Positions 22,050 to 34,893 of a stretch of DNA of 64,000 nucleotides are shown one piece after another (positions within the stretch are counted from its first letter, which is position 1; the number at the start of each line of letters is the position of its first letter). The position numbers were made by a program, and so were the translations under genes. Source of the stretch: Sycobia sp. Sy_11. Its lineage: Eukaryota; Arthropoda; Insecta; Hymenoptera; Epichrysomallidae. Location: NCBI GenBank assembly GCA_018907035.1, contig JACCIC010000029.1:2762001-2826000 (forward strand), written 5' to 3'. The notes beneath the pieces were generated by a model. The model was not told the DNA's origin, searched no databases, and saw only the letters and a program-made list of their open reading frames with translations.

Positions 22050-22570
22050 TCAAAGGATAGCGGAGACCGAAAAAAATCACGCCACAGTCGTTCAAAAATC
22101 AAGGCTATGCTCACTGTTTTCTTTCATTATCGTGGTGTGGTGCATTATGAATTTCTTCCAACTAGCTAAACGATCAATAAAGAATATTATTGGAGTATTA
22201 TGTGTCGGTTGCATGAAGTCATTCGTCTCAAAAGGCCAGATTTACGGAAAGACGACTTTAGGTTTTTCCATGAGGATAATGCACCAGATCACACTGCATT
22301 GATTTTACATGAAGATTTTGCTACAAATCGTTCCGGAACAACCGTACTCGCCTGATTTAGCACCGCGTGACTAATAGCCATTGAACAAATTCAAAAGACT
22401 ACTTCGGAGACACGGCTTTGATTCGATTGAAGAAATAAAAGTCGAATCGAAGAAGGAAATGATGGTCATTCCGGAATACGAGTACAAAATATATTTTGAA
22501 AATTCCAAATGGCGTTGGTATAGTTGCATTGCATCCGGGACGATTAATATGAGGGGAATGAATTAGATTT
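22050..22570 (+). pseudogene. mariner transposase C-terminal half, remnant
   Basis: Plus-strand residues read SRSKIKAMLTVFFHYRGVVH and YEFLPTS. They continue with INKEYYWSIMCRLHEVIRLK, then FRFFHEDNAPDHTALILHED, the second catalytic region (H-x-D-N-A-P/R-x-H). The end reads FENSKWRWYSCIASGTI, matching the mariner C-terminus around RWxxCIxSxGxYF. In-frame stops and a frame change before 22381 break it. The first catalytic region and the TIRs are not found. Confidence 0.8.
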
Positions 22571-22803
22571 AGATGAATAAATAAAGATTTCAAAAGTTAT
22601 AACTAAAGTCTTACTCATATTTGTACACGGTAGTACACGTACTTATTATACCTATGGTAAAAAAAATTCTTTTTGCCCGTTAAAGAGTATAGGATTCTGT
22701 TAAACAGAAATCTCTAATCCCCTGTGACGAACTGCGTAGTACGCGCACTCCGTCTACAGGAAAAGTGAGAGCGCAGGGCGAGTGAGGACACATGTGCAAG
22801 TCG

Positions 22804-22856
<53 letters not shown>

Positions 22857-22966
22857 GTGTGCGCTAGAAGCCCTTGACTCGTTTCCTTTTCTTACTTCTT
22901 TTAAACGTATACGAATATGAAGAGAAGAATGTACAAAAACTTGTAGACGTACGCACGCCCGCACAA

Positions 22967-23016
<50 letters not shown>

Positions 23017-23780
23017 CAATAATCTAATATATATGCGTATGTGTGTATATATCGGCATACAAGTATATATTCATATAAGTTACATTAAATTCCAAAAGGA
23101 AAATAAAAGGAATATTATTGAAATAATATAATAATTCGTAATGAATGATATTAAATTAATAAATACTCTTATCGGTCTTACAATATAATAATTATATTAA
23201 TAATAATAAAATAATTATTGTTTTACTCGTTTTTCTTATAACGATAATTAATAATATTACGATATCATTAAATTATAATAATATTTTTATTATAGTTAAC
23301 TAGTAATCAAAAGAGTTGTTTAATGAAAATCTAAGAATCTAATATAAATAAACCACCTATTTAGTTTTACATTATTATCATTAACAATTATATTACATAA
23401 TTACTATTTTCAAACAATTACAAATTTGAAGCTTGTAATCATTAAAATTTGTATTTAATTAATTCTTATACGAATTACTAACAGTAATATATTTAAAATA
23501 CATAAATAATATATGTTAACTAACTTATGCCTATATAAAAATAATCGTAATTATAATTGTAAATACTTTTCGAAATAAATATTTAAACAAAAATATGCAA
23601 GCGTCTATAAACTAAGGTAATGTAAAACATGAGTATGTTATAAATAAATGCCGTAACTTCCTTAATTTTTAAGATATAGTTACAATTCAAAAACGAAAAT
23701 GAACCATAATTTTTAGTGAACCAAATTAACTATATAACATACTCATGGTAAACATGCGAATATGTTTTTTATTGTATAAC
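22571..23780. other. AT-rich DNA with two (TA)n tracts and a small foldback
   Basis: TA tracts occupy about 22807-22855 and 22969-23017. A short pLTR-end fragment (TTAATAAATACTCTTATCGG, then TCTTACAATA) is at 23156-23190. An inverted pair of about 20 bases (ACATGAGTATGTTATA at 23626 and its complement near 23736) forms a 130-base foldback. Confidence 0.6.
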
Positions 23781-24872
23781 GAAAAATTAAACTGGAAAAA
23801 TTAACGATACGAGCTCGCGCTGTACTTATTCCCCATATGCTTTGGAAAAGTCGTAATTTCTCCCCCACAGCTGCAAGGCATGCATAGGGCTAATGCAACT
23901 ACGTTTTGAAGGAGGGCGAGTACATGAGATATCATGAGCTTATTGGTCCAAAACTATCTTTTACGACTTTTCCATAAGCGCAACGTCAGATTTTTAGTAT
24001 ATAAGGAGGTGGAAAAACGCAACGAGCATCCCAGTTTCGGGGTCCCTCCAGAGAAGCACTGTCTCAGAGAAAGCATTAGCGGTATATCTGACGCAGAGGT
24101 ATTCTGGAACGTACTCGGTATGTTGAGTAAAACGCTATTATAGCGATATACCGACATATAGTACATTTGAAACATCGCGACTCCGCGTGCCATTCCGTCG
24201 CATTCGTGGTATGTTGGGAAAGGCTTTAGGTATATTCCCTTAATATACTAGACATCGGGGTGAGCGCTCTCAGTGGTAACCCGACGTATATATTACAGGA
24301 AACGAAAACTGACCTACCCATCGGCGTTAGGCCAGCGGTACGCAATGACTCTTCGCGTTTGAGTTTTTTTTTTTATTAATACGCCCTCACTATACGAGGA
24401 GCCGTTTTCAACCGTGTTTTTCCTCTTCCTAACGTTTACTTAGTCGTCTCACCGCGTGTTGAGCACTTTTACTACCGTCAGTTCGGTCCGCGCCTTATGG
24501 TAATAGAATATTTGCTGTAAAAGGAAACGTTAAATAAATTCAAAAGTGAGTATTATTGTCTATCTTATTTATAACTAATTCTCTACGCAGTGTTCGGAGT
24601 GTCCATGGTATGATTGGATTCTGCGTAAGGTACTGCCCGTTATCTAAGCATTTACGCGGTAAGATACCAATATCACTCCTGACGGAAGCCAATCATTTTG
24701 GCCCCTACACTCCGATCTTGGTAACGAATTTCGCAAGGTAAATTCGTTTTAGGATCATAAACTTAATCCGCGTCGCGAGTATCGCTTATCCAACCCTATC
24801 CCTGGTAGTACACGAGAGTGTAGGCTAAAAAGGGGTATGTAAAACCGATAATTACGCGGTAACACCCCCTAT
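23781..24872 (+). other. LTR-like or promoter-bearing repeat, family unknown
   Basis: This block is clearly richer in GC than its surroundings. It has a TATA-like TATATAAGGAGG at about 23997-24008, followed 25-35 bases downstream by GCAACGAGCATCCCAG, as in an LTR U3/R junction. AATAAATTCAAAAGTGAG at 24532-24549 could be a polyadenylation signal and LTR end. No gag-pol lies beside it, no matching second LTR was found, and termini were not established. Confidence 0.3.
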
Positions 24873-24882
24873 ATAATACTAT

Positions 24883-24933
<51 letters not shown>

Positions 24934-25408
24934 GTGAGGGGGTGGCGAGTGGAAGTAGGTTGAGAGAGCAAGTGAGAGAAAGAGAGATAGAACAAGATTG
25001 CAAAGGAATGGAGGTAATGGAAAAATAGGTCACTTCCGTTATGTTCTCAGGTGTCGGCTCGATAATCATTCAGTTTGGTACCTATCTACGTCGAGCGAAG
25101 CGGAGAACTCCGTAAGAAGTATAAACTTCAAAAACATCTCTGCATGAAGGACGTTTACTTTATAACAGCAAATTTACAAATTCTATATTATATATCAGAT
25201 CGAATCGAATTTAAGCACAAAAATGACTGGATTGACCACATACAATACCGTATACGAGGGTGGGGTAAGAAATTTCTGCCTGAGGAAGAAAAATATCTTT
25301 GTTCAATTTTTTTTCGCTTTATTTCTCCATATAATCTCCACCAATACCAAAACACTTTTTATAACAATTTTTTATTAGGGACTAGGTAATAGACACTGGG
25401 GGTTAAAT
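24873..25408. other. (GA)n tract and an unrecognised 104-codon frame
   Basis: A GA tract lies at 24885-24931. The plus frame 25075-25389 has no recognisable domain and starts within repeat-rich DNA. It is not called a gene. Confidence 0.5.
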
Positions 25409-25561
25409 CAGAGATAATAAGGAGAGATTGCCGATGACATATACGAAAGGCTCGACGATTTTCGAGCGCCCGGGAGCGTGCGCCCTCAGCAGGCTCAACT
25501 GCTACACTAACGCGCCAACGCGACGTCACAGCTACGTCAGCATAAATTAATGTGCGCATTT

Positions 25562-25588
25562 GCCTACGTCACAGCTCGTGACGTAGGC
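25562..25588. repeat. Short perfect hairpin in the left arm of the foldback
   Basis: GCCTACGTCAC and GTGACGTAGGC flank AGCTC, giving an 11-bp stem with a 5-base loop. The same hairpin lies at 31628-31654 in the right arm and a half-preserved form is at 30058-30070. It separates the GC-rich outer 150 bases from the AT-rich body. Confidence 0.85.
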
Positions 25589-27193
25589 AATAAATATATA
25601 TAGATATAGTTATACGCTTTTGTCCAATGCGACGTTGTCGTTTTCGTTTATATCATTACAGAGGCTAAGCCAAAACATCTAATATGCGCACGAGTATCAA
25701 AAAGCAATTCAGATCCAACTCCGATGCCAGGTTTCTCATGCAGACGAATTTTTGATTCTGCAGAAAATTAAGACTTTCTTTTCTTCCATTGTAGAAATTT
25801 CAAATTGAGTCTTATGATTTTGTGCTAAAATGGATATTCTTTAATTAATTTATAAAACTTTAATTTTAATTTTTAATGCTTATATTATATTGTAGTAAAT
25901 AACGCGTATGAACAAAAAGAGAAAATCCATTAATTGTCTCAAATAATAAAAATATAAATAATAATATAAATAAAAAATACTCTGTATTATTACTTATTGG
26001 TATGATATACATATTGATAGACAATTCGTGTAATTCCGATTTAACACAAAGATTAATCTAAATCATAGAGTCATTTTCTGTATAAATTAATAACGAAATT
26101 ATTCTGTTTGTTTATTTATAATATTGCAGTGATTGTGGACATAACCTCACTTATGATGAAATTATCTATTGAAGAAATTGTTAAAAAAAAATTATCTGAA
26201 TTACTTATGTATATTATAGAGTAATTGCAATAATTTATTTTATTCTGAAAATTATAGTATAATATTTTAAAGAACATATAATAAATCGTTTATAATCATA
26301 AATGTATATTATTTAATATATATATATATAAAATAAAAGTATCAATATAGAGTAGATTGAAATAAATATAAATGAGAAGTATGCTGTTTGAATGTGAAGG
26401 AAACTAGGAATCATGTACGTGATTTATGAATTATATTTAATATGTAGTATCAGAGACATAGGTTGATCAACTACGTTAACATTAAAATCTACGTCAAACT
26501 CGTATTTTTTAAAAATATGTTTAAGCTCGTGTCATAACGTATAGTAATTTAAAATACTTATACATTTTTTGATTGATAATGCATATTGTAGAAAATACAA
26601 AACTTCAAATTCTATCCTATTGTAAAATGTTGTAGAATGTAAATCTTATATCTTGTAGTTATAATTTAGATAACGTATAACTTTTAAACTTAGTATTTTA
26701 ACTAAGTTAAAAAACTTCTATACTTTTATTTTATTTTATTTTAGCATTTAATAGCAAGAATTTCATTTTCTATTTTTGATTTATATTATTATTTATATAT
26801 TTAATATTGCAGACAATCAATGGATTTTCTGTTTTTGTTCTTACGCGTTATTTACTACGATATAATATAATATAATATAATAAATCGTTTATAATCATAA
26901 ATGTATATTATTTAATATATATATATATCATTGAAACAGAGATGTTTCGAACAACTTGTCAGATTTATATAAAAAATTGATAAAAATTCTGGATAGATAG
27001 ATTAAGTATAGATTTTGAGTCGCTTGATTACTAATATTATAGTGATTGATAGCAATAAAAGGTTTTGGAACAAACTGAATAAAAAAATATAGATCATATC
27101 AAAATATAATACTTATTTTCCATGCAATTTTTCTCTAAAAGAAAAAACGGCAATAAATTAATAGAATACAATTTATGATTTATATAAAATTGT

Positions 27194-27394
27194 TTGATAG
27201 ATAGATCTCTTAAAAATAAAATTTTTTATGTACAGCTGGTTCCGTTAACTGTTTTAGAAGCTACGATATTTAGAAACAATGTTCGGAGATCTTTTTGGAT
27301 CTGCGAGGATCGCCGGGCCACTTTGGGGTACAAAAATCTGACATTTTTGTGCATGATTTACATACATGATTTACATGAGTGTACAGTCTTATAG
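27194..27394 (+). other. Duplicated 66-codon frame in foldback unit 1
   Basis: This frame and the one at 28633-28833 encode the same 66 residues, ending DLHECTVL. The identity reflects the recent tandem duplication rather than proven coding. No domain is recognised, and the start is not supported by context. Confidence 0.4.
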
Positions 27395-30300
27395 CAAATA
27401 CTGTTGGGGCTGTTTATTTGCTGACTTGTTTACTGTTTTTAGAAACATCTCTGTATTAAATTTTATATATTAAAGAATATACATTTAAGATTATAAACGA
27501 TTTATTATATGTTCTTTAAAATATTATACTATCATTTTCAGAATAAAATAAATTATTGCAATTACTCTATGATATATATAAGTAATTTAGATAATCTATT
27601 TTTAACCATTTCTTCAATAGATAATTTTATGATAAGTGAGGTTATGACCACAATCACTGTAATATTATAAATAAACAAACAGAATAATTTCATTATTAGT
27701 TTATTCAGAAAAGGACTTTATGTTTTAGACCAATCTTTGTGTTAAATCGGAATTACACTAATTGTTTAAAATGTCAATAAGTAACAATATAGAGTAGATT
27801 AAAATAAATATAAATGAAAAGTATGCTGTTTGAATGTGAAGGAAACTAGGAATCATGTATGTGATTTATGAATTATATTTAATATGCAGTATCAGAGACA
27901 TAGGTTGATCAACTACGTTAACATTAAAATCTACGTCAAACTCGTATTTTTTAAAAATATGGTTAAGCTCGCGTCATAACGTATAGTAATTTAAAATACT
28001 TATACATTTTTTGATTGATAATGCATATTGTAGAAAATACAAAACTTCAAATTCTATCCTATTGTAAAATGTTGTAGAATGTAAATCTTATATCTTGTAG
28101 TTATAATTTAGATAACGTATAACTTTTAAACTTAGTATTTTAACTAAGTTAAAAAACTTCTATACTTTTATTTTATTTTATTTTAGCATTTAATAGCAAG
28201 AATTTCATTTTCTATTTTTGATTTATATTATTATTTATATATTTAATATTGCAGACAATCAAATTTTCTGTTTTTGTTCTTACGCGTTATTTACTACGAT
28301 ATAATATAATATAATATAATAAATCGTTTATAATCATAAATGTATATTATTTAATATATAATATATATCATTGAAACAGAGATGTTTCGAACAACTTGTC
28401 AGATTTATATAAAAAATTGATAAAAATTCTGGATAGATAGATTAAGTATAGATTTTGAGTCGCTTGATTACTAATATTATAGTGATTGATAGCAATAAAA
28501 GGTTTTGGAACAAACTGAATAAAAAATATAGATCATATCAAAATATAATACTTATTTTCCATGCAATTTTTCTCTAAAAGAAAAAACGGCAATAAATGAA
28601 TAGAATACAATTTATGATTTATATAAAATTGTTTGATAGATAGATCTCTTAAAAATAAAATTTTTTATGTACAGCTGGTTCCGTTAACTGTTTTAGAAGC
28701 TACGATATTTAGAAACAATGTTCGGAGATCTTTTTGGATCTGCGAGGATCGCCGGGCCACTTTGGGGTACAAAAATCTGACATTTTTGTGCATGATTTAC
28801 ATACATGATTTACATGAGTGTACAGTCTTATAGCAAATACTGTTGGGGCTGTTTATTTGCTGACTTGTTTACTGTTTTTAGAAACATCTCTGTATTAAAT
28901 TTTATATATTAAAGAATATACATTTAAGATTATAAACGATTTATTATATGTTCTTTAAAATATTATACTATCATTTTCAGAATAAAATAAATTATTGCAA
29001 TTACTCTATGATATATATAAGTAATTTAGATAATCTATTTTTAACCATTTCTTCAATAGATAATTTTATGATAAGTGAGGTTATGACCACAATCACTGTA
29101 ATATTATAAATAAACAAACAGAATAATTTCATTATTAGTTTATTCAGAAAAGGACTTTATGTTTTAGACCAATCTTTGTGTTAAATCGGAATTACACTAA
29201 TTGTTTAAAATGTCAATAAGTAACAATATAGAGTAGATTAAAATAAATATAAATGAAAAGTATGCTGTTTGAATGTGAAGGAAACTAGGAATCATGTATG
29301 TGATTTATGAATTATATTTAATATGCAGTATCAGAGACATAGGTTGATCAACTACGTTAACATTAAAATCTACGTCAAACTCGTATTTTTTAAAAATATG
29401 GTTAAGCTCGCGTCATAACGTATAGTAATTTAAAATACTTATACATTTTTTGATTGATAATGCATATTGCAGCAAATACAAAACTTCAAATTCTATCCTA
29501 TTGTAAAATGTTGTAGAATGTAAATCTTATATCTTGTAGTTATAATTTAGATAACGTATAACTTTTAAACTTAGTATTTTAACTAAGTTAAAAAACTTCT
29601 ATACTTTTATTTTATTTTATTTTAGCATTTAATAGCAAGAATTTCATTTTCAATTTTTGATTTATATTATTATTTATATATTTAATATTGCAGACAATCA
29701 ATGGATTTTCTCTTTTTGTTCTTACGCGTTATTTACTAGAATATAATATAAGAACTAAAAATTAAAATGAAATTTTTTTAACTAATTAAGGAATATCCAT
29801 TTTAGCACAAAATAATAAGACTTAGTTTGAAATTTCTTTTGCAAAAAAAATTTCTTTTTTCTCTTTGGAAAGTCTTGATATTCTGCAGAACCAAAAATTC
29901 GTCTGCATGATAAAGCTGGCATCGGAGTTGGGTCTGAATTGCTTTTTGATATTCGTGCGCATATTAGATGTTTTGGCTTAGCTCTGTAATGATATAAACG
30001 AAAACGACAACGTCGCATTGGACAGAAGCGTACAACTATATCTATATATATTTATTGCTACGTCACGAGCTGCGACGTTGCTGTTTTCGTTTAAATCATA
30101 CAGAAGCTAAGCCAAAACACATCAAATATGCGCACGAGTATCAAAAAGCAATTCAGGCCCAAACTCCAATGCCTGCTACACAATGCAGACGAATTTTCAT
30201 TCTGCAAAAAATCAAGACTTTCCAAAGAGAAAAAAGAAATTTTTTTTGCAAAAGAAATTTCAAACTAAGTCTTATGATTTTGTGCTAAAATGGATATTCC

Positions 30301-31805
30301 TTAATTAGTTTAAAAAATTTAATTTTAATTTTTAGTTCTTATATTATATTGTAGTAAATAATGCGTAAGAACAAAAAGAGAAAATCCATTGATTGTCTGC
30401 AATATTAAATATATAAATAATAATATAAATCAAAAATTGAAAATGAAATTTTTGCTATTAAATGCTAAAATAAAATAAAATAAAATAAAAGTATAGAAGT
30501 TTTTTAACTTAGTTAAAAAACTAAGTTTAAAAGTTATACGTTATCTAAATTATAACTACAAGATATAAGATTTACATTCTACAACATTTTACAATAGGAT
30601 AGAATTTGAAGTTTTGTATTTGCTGCAATATGCATTATCAATCAAAAAATGTATAAGTATTTTAAATTACTATACGTTATGACACGAGCTTAAACATATT
30701 TTTAAAAAATACGAGTTTGACGTAGATTTTAATGTTAACGTAGTTGATCAACCTATGTCTCTGATACTACATATTAAATATAATTCATAAATCACATACA
30801 TGATTCCTAGTTTCCTTCATATTCAAACAGCATACTTTTCATTTATATTTATTTTAATCTACTCTATATTGTCACTTTTATTTTATATATATATATATTA
30901 AATAATATACATTTATGATTATAAACGATTTATTATATGTTCTTTAAAATATTATACTATAATTTTCAGAATAAAATAAATTATTGCAATTACTCTATAA
31001 TATACATAAGTAATTCAGATAATTTTTTTTTTAACAATTTCTTCAATAGATAATTTCATCATAAGTGAGGTTATGTCCACAATCACTGCAATATTATGAA
31101 TAAACAAACAGAATAATTTCGTTATTAATTTATACAGAAAATGACTCTATGATTTAGATTAATCTTTGTGTTAAATCGGAATTACACGAATTGTCTATCA
31201 ATATGTATATCATACCAATAAGTAACAATACAGAGTATTTTTTATTTATATTATTATTTATATTTTTATTATTTGAGACAATTAATGGATTTTCTCTTTT
31301 TGTTCATACGCGTTATTTACTACAATATAATATAAGCATTAAAAATTAAAATTAAATTTTATAAATTAATTAAAGAATATCCATTTTAGCACAAAATCAT
31401 AAGACTCAATTTGAAATTTCTACAATGGAAGAAAAGAAAGTCTTAATTTTCTGCAGAATCAAAAATTCGTCTGCATGAGAAACCTGGCATCGGAGTTGGA
31501 TCTGAATTGCTTTTTGATACTCGTGCGCATATTAGATGTTTTGGCTTAGCCTCTGTAATGATATAAACGAAAACGACAACGTCGCATTGGACAAAAGCGT
31601 ATAACTATATCTATATATATTTATTGCCTACGTCACGAGCTGTGACGTAGGCAAATGCGCACATTAATTTATGCTGACGTAGCTGTGACGTCGCGTTGGC
31701 GCGTTAGTGTAGCAGTTGAGCCTGCTGAGGGCGCACGCTCCCGGGCGCTCGAAAATCGTCGAGCCTTTCGTATATGTCATCGGCAATCTCTCCTTATTAT
31801 CTCTG

Positions 31806-32839
31806 GTGTCACGTATCAATTATATACAAAGTTGATGTCAGAGGTTGAGCCTATATACAGGCATTCCACTAGTCTAAAGGTCAATGAAAATTTGTAATAT
31901 TTTCTTGCTATGCACACAGAAGTTGGGTCTTTGAAATTAAAAAATTTTGATCATTATGTTTCTTGTCGAATGATTGGATAAAGGTACTCCGAGAATTAGC
32001 TTATAATTTTATCGTAAATTAATTTTTTCCTATACTATTTTACATCTTCAAAAAAGAATTATTAATGTAGTAGAAAAATTATAAAATTGGATAAGCTTTA
32101 CAAATTATAAAATATAAATTAGTATAGGTCAATGTCTTACTTTTATGTGCTAGATAGGGATCCACCTAATAATATACTTATCATAATTTTGTTAAAACTA
32201 TATTATACAAATATTTTGCAATTATTCCTTCAATTATGTTAATAAGAAGTTCTCAGTGAAGAAAAGAATTATTGCAGAAATTCCAATGGCGTAAGTAAGT
32301 ATCAAAAAATCTAAATCCAAGAATTGAGGTACCGAAAAAATCAATACTTATTTGATTTTTTTTTACTACGATGCCGGAAAATTGTTTTGTTTAATGAGTA
32401 ATAAATTATCGAAGCGAGCGGTAGCGCGACGAAGATGAACAAGCCTTACTAAATGGTTATTTTGTGCGGGTCCGTGATTCGTGAGGCAGGTTGGGTTTGA
32501 ACGATGCTCGAAACTCGCAAATTCACACGCTTATTAGATGAATTCGTGGAATTTCAACCTATAGATTTTGTCGATCATTAAATAAAATTAACTTTTAGGT
32601 ACTGTCGGACACACCGAAAGTAAAAAATCTGAACTCTTTTTTTTCTATACCTTTTTGTAAACCCAACAAGTAGGTTAACGTATAATTAAACATATATATT
32701 TAATTATACGTACTGTAAATTTTTCAATATTTCATTGTAGTGTGTACGCGATGTGCACGTGTGGTTCAACCATGGTTCGACCTTTGCTGAAATGAGTATA
32801 AACACCCGGCTTGCAATCGATTCGATCTCTATAGCGTGA

Positions 32840-32911
<72 letters not shown>

Positions 32912-33380
32912 GTGCTGCACCTAGCACGACCCGATTCATTCAAGGTGTATTACATATGCTTTTATCAAAACCTATCGTTTATATCTATTATTGTAGCATT
33001 GATTGTAGTATGGCAAGTTATCTAGCTGACATAACTTATTACATAATATCTAAAATGTCGATTACTATAGGAATTTTGAATGACCCGCCGTACCTAGACT
33101 GTATCATAATTATTTGAAAAGTTTTCTTTTTATAATCTCCAATTTATCTCTAATGCATAATATTAAATATAGAAGTAAGGCAAATCCAGAAATACCAAAT
33201 ATAATTGAAAAGTTAGCTAATAATCATGATATACCCATATCATTTATGGAAGTTTTATTTTTTGTGTCAACTTACGCAAATTTTGTTGATGAGAAAAATG
33301 AAATTACATGTTATAAAGTCCATACTTATATATGGTGTACAGTAAATGATGTTATTTTTTTACTGTAATCATACGAATAC

Positions 33381-33439
<59 letters not shown>

Positions 33440-33899
33440 TAGTTGATATATCCATCTTCTATTTTCGTCCGTTTTCCGTTTGTGCAAATCTGATACATAC
33501 ATACAAAATATATACATGTCAAAATATACACGCGATATATGCATACGATTTTAAACTAAAAAAAACGTAAGCATCGCTGAGAAATTATCTTAATTAACAC
33601 CAATGATATGAAATTTGATTTTGATTTTTGAAAATCTGTTTTTAGTTCAGTTTTAGAAATTTAAAATATGATAACGTAAATGATAAAAGATGATGACACG
33701 AAATATTTAAAAGGCGGTTTAGATTTATTCATTCTGTTAATTATCATATTGATATACTTTTAATTATATTTTAAAAAATTGAATATAAAAACAAAACGTT
33801 TAGGAAATAAGTTTCTTTAAACGATGAAAGATATATGTCTATGAAAACTCTTTAAATTAACGAAATAGTGATTTCATAGTCAAGTATAGTTTGATTTTA
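31806..33899. other. Intergenic or 3' intronic AT-rich DNA with microsatellites
   Basis: It holds a (TA)n tract at about 32845-32909 and a (TTA)n tract at about 33380-33439. An 84-codon frame at 33114-33368 (TTG start, no domain) is not called. The C-terminal exon of the transporter gene might lie here, but none was convincing. Confidence 0.5.
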
Positions 33900-34090
33900 G
33901 TCCTTGAAGATGAGCCCCAGCGGTTTGAAACGCGTCGGACAATTAAGGTAAATTTAAATTTAAGGTGGCGGGGGCAGTCAAGTTGTCCTTTGCTAACATA
34001 GAATGTAGTTTATTTTTATCATTATTATTATTTTTAATTTTGAATCTAATTTAATTTTATTTTTAGTAGTTATATATTCGTGCACAGGCA
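33880..34090 (+). repeat. Penelope-type terminal repeat fragment
   Basis: It contains the motif at 33900 and the downstream words AAGGTGGCGGGGGCAGTC and CCTTTGCTAACATAGAATGT, in the same order as 2097-2200, then AT-rich simple sequence. It is truncated before the usual GACTGTAAGACC end. Confidence 0.6.
33900..33940 (+). ncRNA. Diverged hammerhead-like motif in a Penelope repeat
   Basis: GTCC, then TTGAAGATGAGCCCCAGCGG, then TTTGAAACGCGTCGGAC. The ends GTCC/GGAC and the GAAAC part are kept. The CTGATGA core is expanded to TTGAAGATGA, so activity is doubtful. It is followed by the pLTR block GGCGGGGGCAGTCAAG (33965-33980) and a TTATTATTTTT tract to 34090. Confidence 0.45.
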
Positions 34091-34173
34091 GTTCAGGTTA
34101 CATTCTTAAGTAATATAATATAAGGGTATGTCCTTCCGCACTAAATACATCATACTCCATGTACACAATGATG

Positions 34174-34225
<52 letters not shown>

Positions 34226-34721
34226 GTATAGTATATATATTTATTAATTTTATAGTCAAGTATTTAAATTGTTTAATTCGACAATAATGCTCCTTTCAAC
34301 GAATGAAAGTAATTCTTACAAATCATTTCTTATTCTTATCTCTGATACTTTAGTAAAAATTGATGTATTAATTATCAATACTTACGCATAATTATACTAG
34401 TAATTATGTAAATGATTGTAATATAAAAAAAAAACAACTGTTATTTAAGCACGCCATTTGCGCGCATTGCTCTACTCTTGCCTCGCGCACGGTGTACGAG
34501 CCAGTGACACTCTCATGCTTGCCTTCAGCGCGCTTTGTTTTTATTTCGCGCTTTAGTTTCATTTGTAAGTAAAGTTGTGAATTCTGGCTCGCGAGATATA
34601 GTGCGCCACCGAGCCCTCTGCTTTATAGACCTTAATCCGCCATCGGGTGAGATGGCGCTATACGTGGCAAAAGAGAGACTCCCTTTTTTACCTTCGATTA
34701 TATATACGTATATAGACTCAC
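34091..34721. other. Start of intron 8 of the transporter gene, with (TA)n
   Basis: The donor GTGAGT begins at 34721 (minus strand). A TA tract covers about 34170-34221. The CpG-rich patch at 34450-34680 contains GTGCGCCACCGAGCCC and looks like a repeat rather than an exon. The matching acceptor was not found. Confidence 0.5.
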
Positions 34722-34893
34722 CCGTTATTAATCCGGAAACAATGGCGACCGCCAGGGTGACCACGAGGGCCAACAGCTGATAAGCCGCCTGCCGGCCGGC
34801 GCTCCGATTCGGCCCGGGCTTCAGCGTCAGGCGGTAATTCTCGTTTATTTCCGTGAGATTCGCGCCCCGACCGGGGATCCGCGCCGGAAATAT
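34722..34893 (-). CDS. Rh50: Rh50 exon 8 (last exon found)
   Basis: Acceptor CTCTTCAG, donor GTGAGT, phase 0 in and 1 out. It encodes residues 360-416: [20 protein letters not shown], a possible NLT glycosylation site at N371, then [20 protein letters not shown] and SGLIT, with the next glycine codon split. This is the last membrane helix of Rh proteins. Only a cytoplasmic tail should follow. Confidence 0.95.

Larger units (their letters stand above)
25409..31805. repeat. 6.4-kb composite foldback: long inverted arms, tandem units and inner palindromes
   Basis: The outer arms at 25409 to about 26345 and about 30880-31805 are near-perfect inverted copies. Between them are two near-identical direct units of about 1440 bases (26346-27786, 27787-29226) and a partial third (29227-29735). 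Then come an inner palindrome centred near 30048 (29736-30350) and an inverted copy of the partial unit (30350-30850). The second part of each unit (about 27465-27780, 28905-29220) is itself an inverted copy of part of the left arm (26010-26340). No transposase is visible. The element superfamily is unknown. Confidence 0.85.

Noticed and set aside
25075..25389. 104-codon frame next to the foldback
   Set aside because: No domain, no homology recognised, and chance frames of this size occur elsewhere in the window.
32350..32452. Candidate last Rh50 exon: acceptor at about 32453 gives an in-phase frame starting GLFIFVALPLASIIYY
   Set aside because: Rh proteins have a hydrophilic tail here, not another hydrophobic segment; the acceptor has a weak pyrimidine tract and the CGAAGCGAGCGG words look like repeat sequence.
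33114..33368. 84-codon frame as a small gene
   Set aside because: Starts with TTG, no upstream ATG or recognisable domain, AT-rich codon use, ends just before a (TTA)n tract.
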